Shown in pieces: positions 4,000 to 6,120 of a stretch of DNA of 6,120 nt. The translations under genes were made by a program, and so were the position numbers. The notes below the pieces were generated by a model, which made no database searches, was not told the origin of the DNA, and saw nothing but the letters and a program-made list of their open reading frames with translations. Source of the DNA: Chloroflexota bacterium (GTDB taxonomy: Bacteria > Chloroflexota > Dehalococcoidia > UBA3495); assembly GCA_022571575.1 (NCBI GenBank), contig JACZXN010000117.1, positions 1 through 6,120 on the forward strand, read 5' to 3'. Numbering within the stretch: position 1 is the first letter of the stretch; each line of letters opens with the position of its first letter.

Positions 4000-5850
4000 A
4001 TGTTGACCAGCCACACCTCGACCGGACAGGCGAAGACCCAGGAAACCATCTACGAAGAGAGCTTGGAGTTGTCCAAGAATTCTCAGAGCATCATCCCCTT
4101 CATGGACGATGAGATCGTGCGGCTCGAGGAGGAGTCGGCGAAGTTCGTGGCCGGCGAGCAAGAAAATGCGGAGTTCACGCCCTTCCGCTTGAAGCAGGGG
4201 GTCTACGGCCAGCGCCAATCCGACGTGCAGATGATCCGTGTCAAAGTTCCGGGCGGCATCGTTACCACGGAGGCCATGGAGGCCCTGGGCGAGTTCACCG
4301 AGAAGTACGCCCCCCTGGGCAAGGGCCACATCACCACCAGGGAGAACTTTCAGTTTCACCACATCCCCCTGGCGCAGTGCCCGGACGGTTTGCGGCTACT
4401 GGGCGCAGCCGGTCTGAGCACCCGCGAGGCCTGCGGCAACGTGGTCCGGAACGTGGTGGGCGCCCCCACCGCCGGGGTCTGCACCGCCGAGGTCTTCGAC
4501 CCCACGCCCTATCTGGCCGCGTTTGTCCGCTTCGCGGTCCGCCATCCCCTGACCCAAGCCTTCCCCCGAAAGTTCAAGACCGCCTTCACCGGATGCGACG
4601 ACCACGACCACGTCGCCGCCGCCATTCAGGACCTGACCTTCGTGTCGCAGATACGGGTGGAGAACGGCGTTGAGCAGCGCGGCTTCAAGGTATTCGTCGG
4701 CGGCGGCACGTCCATCATGCCCCGCCTGGCCAAACCTTTGTATGACTTCCTGCCTGAAGAAGACTTCCTCCGGCTGACCCTGGCCATATTCACGGTATTC
4801 AACAACGCCGACATGCTGCGCAAGAACCGCATGATGGCCCGCCTAAAGGTCCTGATCGACAAGATCGGCCTGGACGAATTCAAATCGCAGGTTGAAACCG
4901 AACTGGAGAATATCGGAGCCATCGACCCCAAGCCCTGGATGAACGTTGAAGAGATCATGCGGGAGGACCCGCCCGCGCTGGTGGCGTTGGGCGCCAACGG
5001 TCACAACAGCGATGGCGGCGACTTCGCCGAGTGGCGCGGCACCAACGTTGAAGCCCAGAAACAGGAGGGCTACTTCGTCGTACACGTGAAGCCCGACCGC
5101 GGAAATATCACGGCGACCCAGTTCCGCGGCCTGGCCGGCATCATGCGCAAATACACCGGCGGCAGGGCCCGCATCAGCCAGGAGCAGAACTTGGCGCTGC
5201 GGTTCGTGCCGGAGCACATGCTCCATGACGTGTGGGAAGAGCTGACGGATATCGGCCTGGCGGAAGCCAACGCCCATTCCATCACCAACGTGGTTTCGTG
5301 CCCCGGCACCGATAGCTGCAAACTGGGAATCACCTCCTCCATGGGGCTGGCCGGCGCCCTGAAAGAGGAGATGGAAAGCTGGAACGGCCTGCTCCAAGAC
5401 CAGGGCGTCAACGACATACGCGTCAAGATGAGCGGCTGCCCCAACGGTTGCGGCCTGCATCACATCGCCAACATCGGATTCCACGGCGCGGCCGTGAAAG
5501 GGCCCGACGGTCAGCAGGTCCCCGCCTACGAGATGTTCCTGGGCGGGAACTACGGCGGCGGCAAGGTGGAGGACTCCCGCATCGGGACCCGGATCCCCAA
5601 GGTCAAGATTCCGGCCAAGTCGGTGCCCAAAGTGCTGAAAGAGGTGGTCTCCTACTACAAAGAGAACCGCTCCGACGGCGAGGGCTTCAACCAGTTCCTT
5701 GACCGGGTTGGCGTTGAAGAATTGACCGCGGTTGCCGCCAGGGCCCAGGCCGCGGTCGCCGATGCAACTCCCGGCTCGGACCTGTACGTGGACTGGGAAC
5801 GCTCCAACCTTTACAAGCTGGAACGGGGCGAGGGCGAGTGCTCCGTCTAG
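4000..5850 (+). CDS. sir: Siroheme/[4Fe-4S] assimilatory sulfite reductase (nitrite/sulfite reductase family)
   Basis: This cytosolic hemoprotein would reduce sulfite to sulfide with six electrons, probably from ferredoxin, for cysteine synthesis. It has the two-repeat layout of the family: a first ferrodoxin-like half (GVYGQRQ at 67-73, TTRENFQFHHIP at 112-123, EACGNVVRNVVG at 143-154) and a second half (NITATQFRGLA at 369-379, ISQEQNLALRFV). The cluster and siroheme are held by CPGTDSC (Cys434, Cys440) and SGCPNGC (Cys480, Cys484). It has no flavin domain. Tyr69 and Cys145 lie where the mycobacterial ferredoxin enzyme has its Tyr-Cys crosslink, by eye only. I chose ATG 4000 (616 residues), beside GGAGG 3993-3997; the gap is only 2 nt, so TTG 4003 is possible. 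ATG 3955 is rejected because it lies in the terminator loop. The Cys-rich leader favours sulfite over nitrite as substrate; the family alone would not decide. The C-terminus GEGECSV is complete. Confidence 0.9.
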   Translation: MLTSHTSTGQAKTQETIYEESLELSKNSQSIIPFMDDEIVRLEEESAKFVAGEQENAEFTPFRLKQGVYGQRQSDVQMIRVKVPGGIVTTEAMEALGEFTEKYAPLGKGHITTRENFQFHHIPLAQCPDGLRLLGAAGLSTREACGNVVRNVVGAPTAGVCTAEVFDPTPYLAAFVRFAVRHPLTQAFPRKFKTAFTGCDDHDHVAAAIQDLTFVSQIRVENGVEQRGFKVFVGGGTSIMPRLAKPLYDFLPEEDFLRLTLAIFTVFNNADMLRKNRMMARLKVLIDKIGLDEFKSQVETELENIGAIDPKPWMNVEEIMREDPPALVALGANGHNSDGGDFAEWRGTNVEAQKQEGYFVVHVKPDRGNITATQFRGLAGIMRKYTGGRARISQEQNLALRFVPEHMLHDVWEELTDIGLAEANAHSITNVVSCPGTDSCKLGITSSMGLAGALKEEMESWNGLLQDQGVNDIRVKMSGCPNGCGLHHIANIGFHGAAVKGPDGQQVPAYEMFLGGNYGGGKVEDSRIGTRIPKVKIPAKSVPKVLKEVVSYYKENRSDGEGFNQFLDRVGVEELTAVAARAQAAVADATPGSDLYVDWERSNLYKLERGEGECSV

Positions 5851-5862
5851 AGCGTCACTGAT

Positions 5863-6120
5863 TTGGCAGCTTCCCTGGCAGGTAAAACCGTGGCTTACGT
5901 CGAGGCCCGCATGCTCTCTGAGATGGGGGCCTTGATCGAGCGTCATGGCGGGATTCCCTACCCGGCCCCGGTGTTGCAGGAAGTTCACCTGGGCGACACC
6001 CCTGAGGTGATAAAGTTGGTGGACGACATCTGCGCCGGCGTGGTGCAGGTGATGGTCTTTCAGACCGGCGTGGGCACCAAGGCGCTCTTCGACAGCGCGG
6101 CGTCCCAGGGTAGAGGGCCG
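5863..6120 (+). CDS. hemD: Uroporphyrinogen-III synthase, N-terminal part (runs off the window)
   Basis: The first 86 codons are present and no stop is reached. HemD closes and isomerises hydroxymethylbilane to uroporphyrinogen III, the branch point to siroheme, heme and cobalamin. The visible N-terminus matches the family: LAGKTVAYVEAR, ALIERHGGIPYPAPVLQEV (residues 23-41) and VMVFQTGVGTKALFD (63-77), where TGVG is the hinge-side substrate loop. The call is by pattern, not by alignment. Its frame is the same as that of the sulfite reductase, separated only by the TAG at 5848-5850. No ATG or GTG stands before the conserved start and there is no clear Shine-Dalgarno. I chose TTG 5863, 12 nt after the stop; CTG 5875 is also possible. 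Translation is therefore probably coupled to the reductase. Next to a siroheme enzyme, the gene makes sense as cofactor supply. Confidence 0.8.
   Translation, partial: MAASLAGKTVAYVEARMLSEMGALIERHGGIPYPAPVLQEVHLGDTPEVIKLVDDICAGVVQVMVFQTGVGTKALFDSAASQGRGP

Noticed and set aside
3768..4049. Minus-strand 93-codon frame across the leader
   Set aside because: It runs through the promoter, terminator and start region of the reductase and has no recognisable content or Shine-Dalgarno.
5848..5850. TAG recoded as pyrrolysine or selenocysteine-like read-through
   Set aside because: No pyl genes or recoding element are in view, and the reductase has a normal C-terminus before the TAG. Kept only as a minor alternative in the junction finding.
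4843..5988. Long minus-strand open frame (381 codons) opposite the sulfite reductase
   Set aside because: It is antisense to a gene with complete family motifs, its translation has no recognisable domain, and it crosses the reductase-hemD junction. It is a by-product of GC-rich codon use.

Overview
The window is GC-rich bacterial DNA with four complete protein genes, one truncated gene at the right edge, and a compact regulatory leader. The organism cannot be fixed from sequence alone. The GC-rich coding, GTG/TTG start candidates and the C-rich interspersed palindrome of the form CCCTTCCCC...GGGGAAGG would suit an environmental high-GC lineage such as Chloroflexota, but that is a weak inference.

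Layout. Positions 1-200 hold a degraded palindromic repeat and the 5' region of the first gene. 201-1178 (+) encodes a nitronate monooxygenase/FabK-type FMN oxidoreductase. It converges on a minus-strand pair across a second, well-formed copy of the repeat (about 1200-1239). That pair is a DAO-family FAD oxidoreductase (3633-2467), followed 34 nt later by a probable membrane-anchored zinc metalloprotease (2432-1227). A divergent intergenic region of about 200 bp (3634-3837) carries candidate promoters for both directions and several palindromes. Rightward lie a Cys-rich mini-ORF (3838-3906), a textbook intrinsic terminator (3946-3978), a strong SD, a siroheme/[4Fe-4S] sulfite or nitrite reductase (4000-5850), and the first 86 codons of a uroporphyrinogen-III synthase (from about 5863 to the window end).

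How it works together. The reductase needs siroheme, and the next gene makes the siroheme precursor uroporphyrinogen III, so enzyme and cofactor supply appear to be co-transcribed. The best finding is the leader. A promoter TTGACA-N17-TAGACT would start transcription on or next to the ATG of a 22-codon ORF holding five Cys codons within nine codons. Four of these are TGT, while all 14 Cys codons in the other called genes are TGC. The mini-ORF is followed by a terminator and then by the reductase. This is the architecture of a cysteine-sensing attenuator and argues that the reductase is an assimilatory sulfite reductase for cysteine synthesis rather than a nitrite reductase. The terminator also shows that the upstream in-frame ATG at 3955, inside the hairpin loop, is not the real start. 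I could not find a clean competing antiterminator by eye, so the mechanism remains open.
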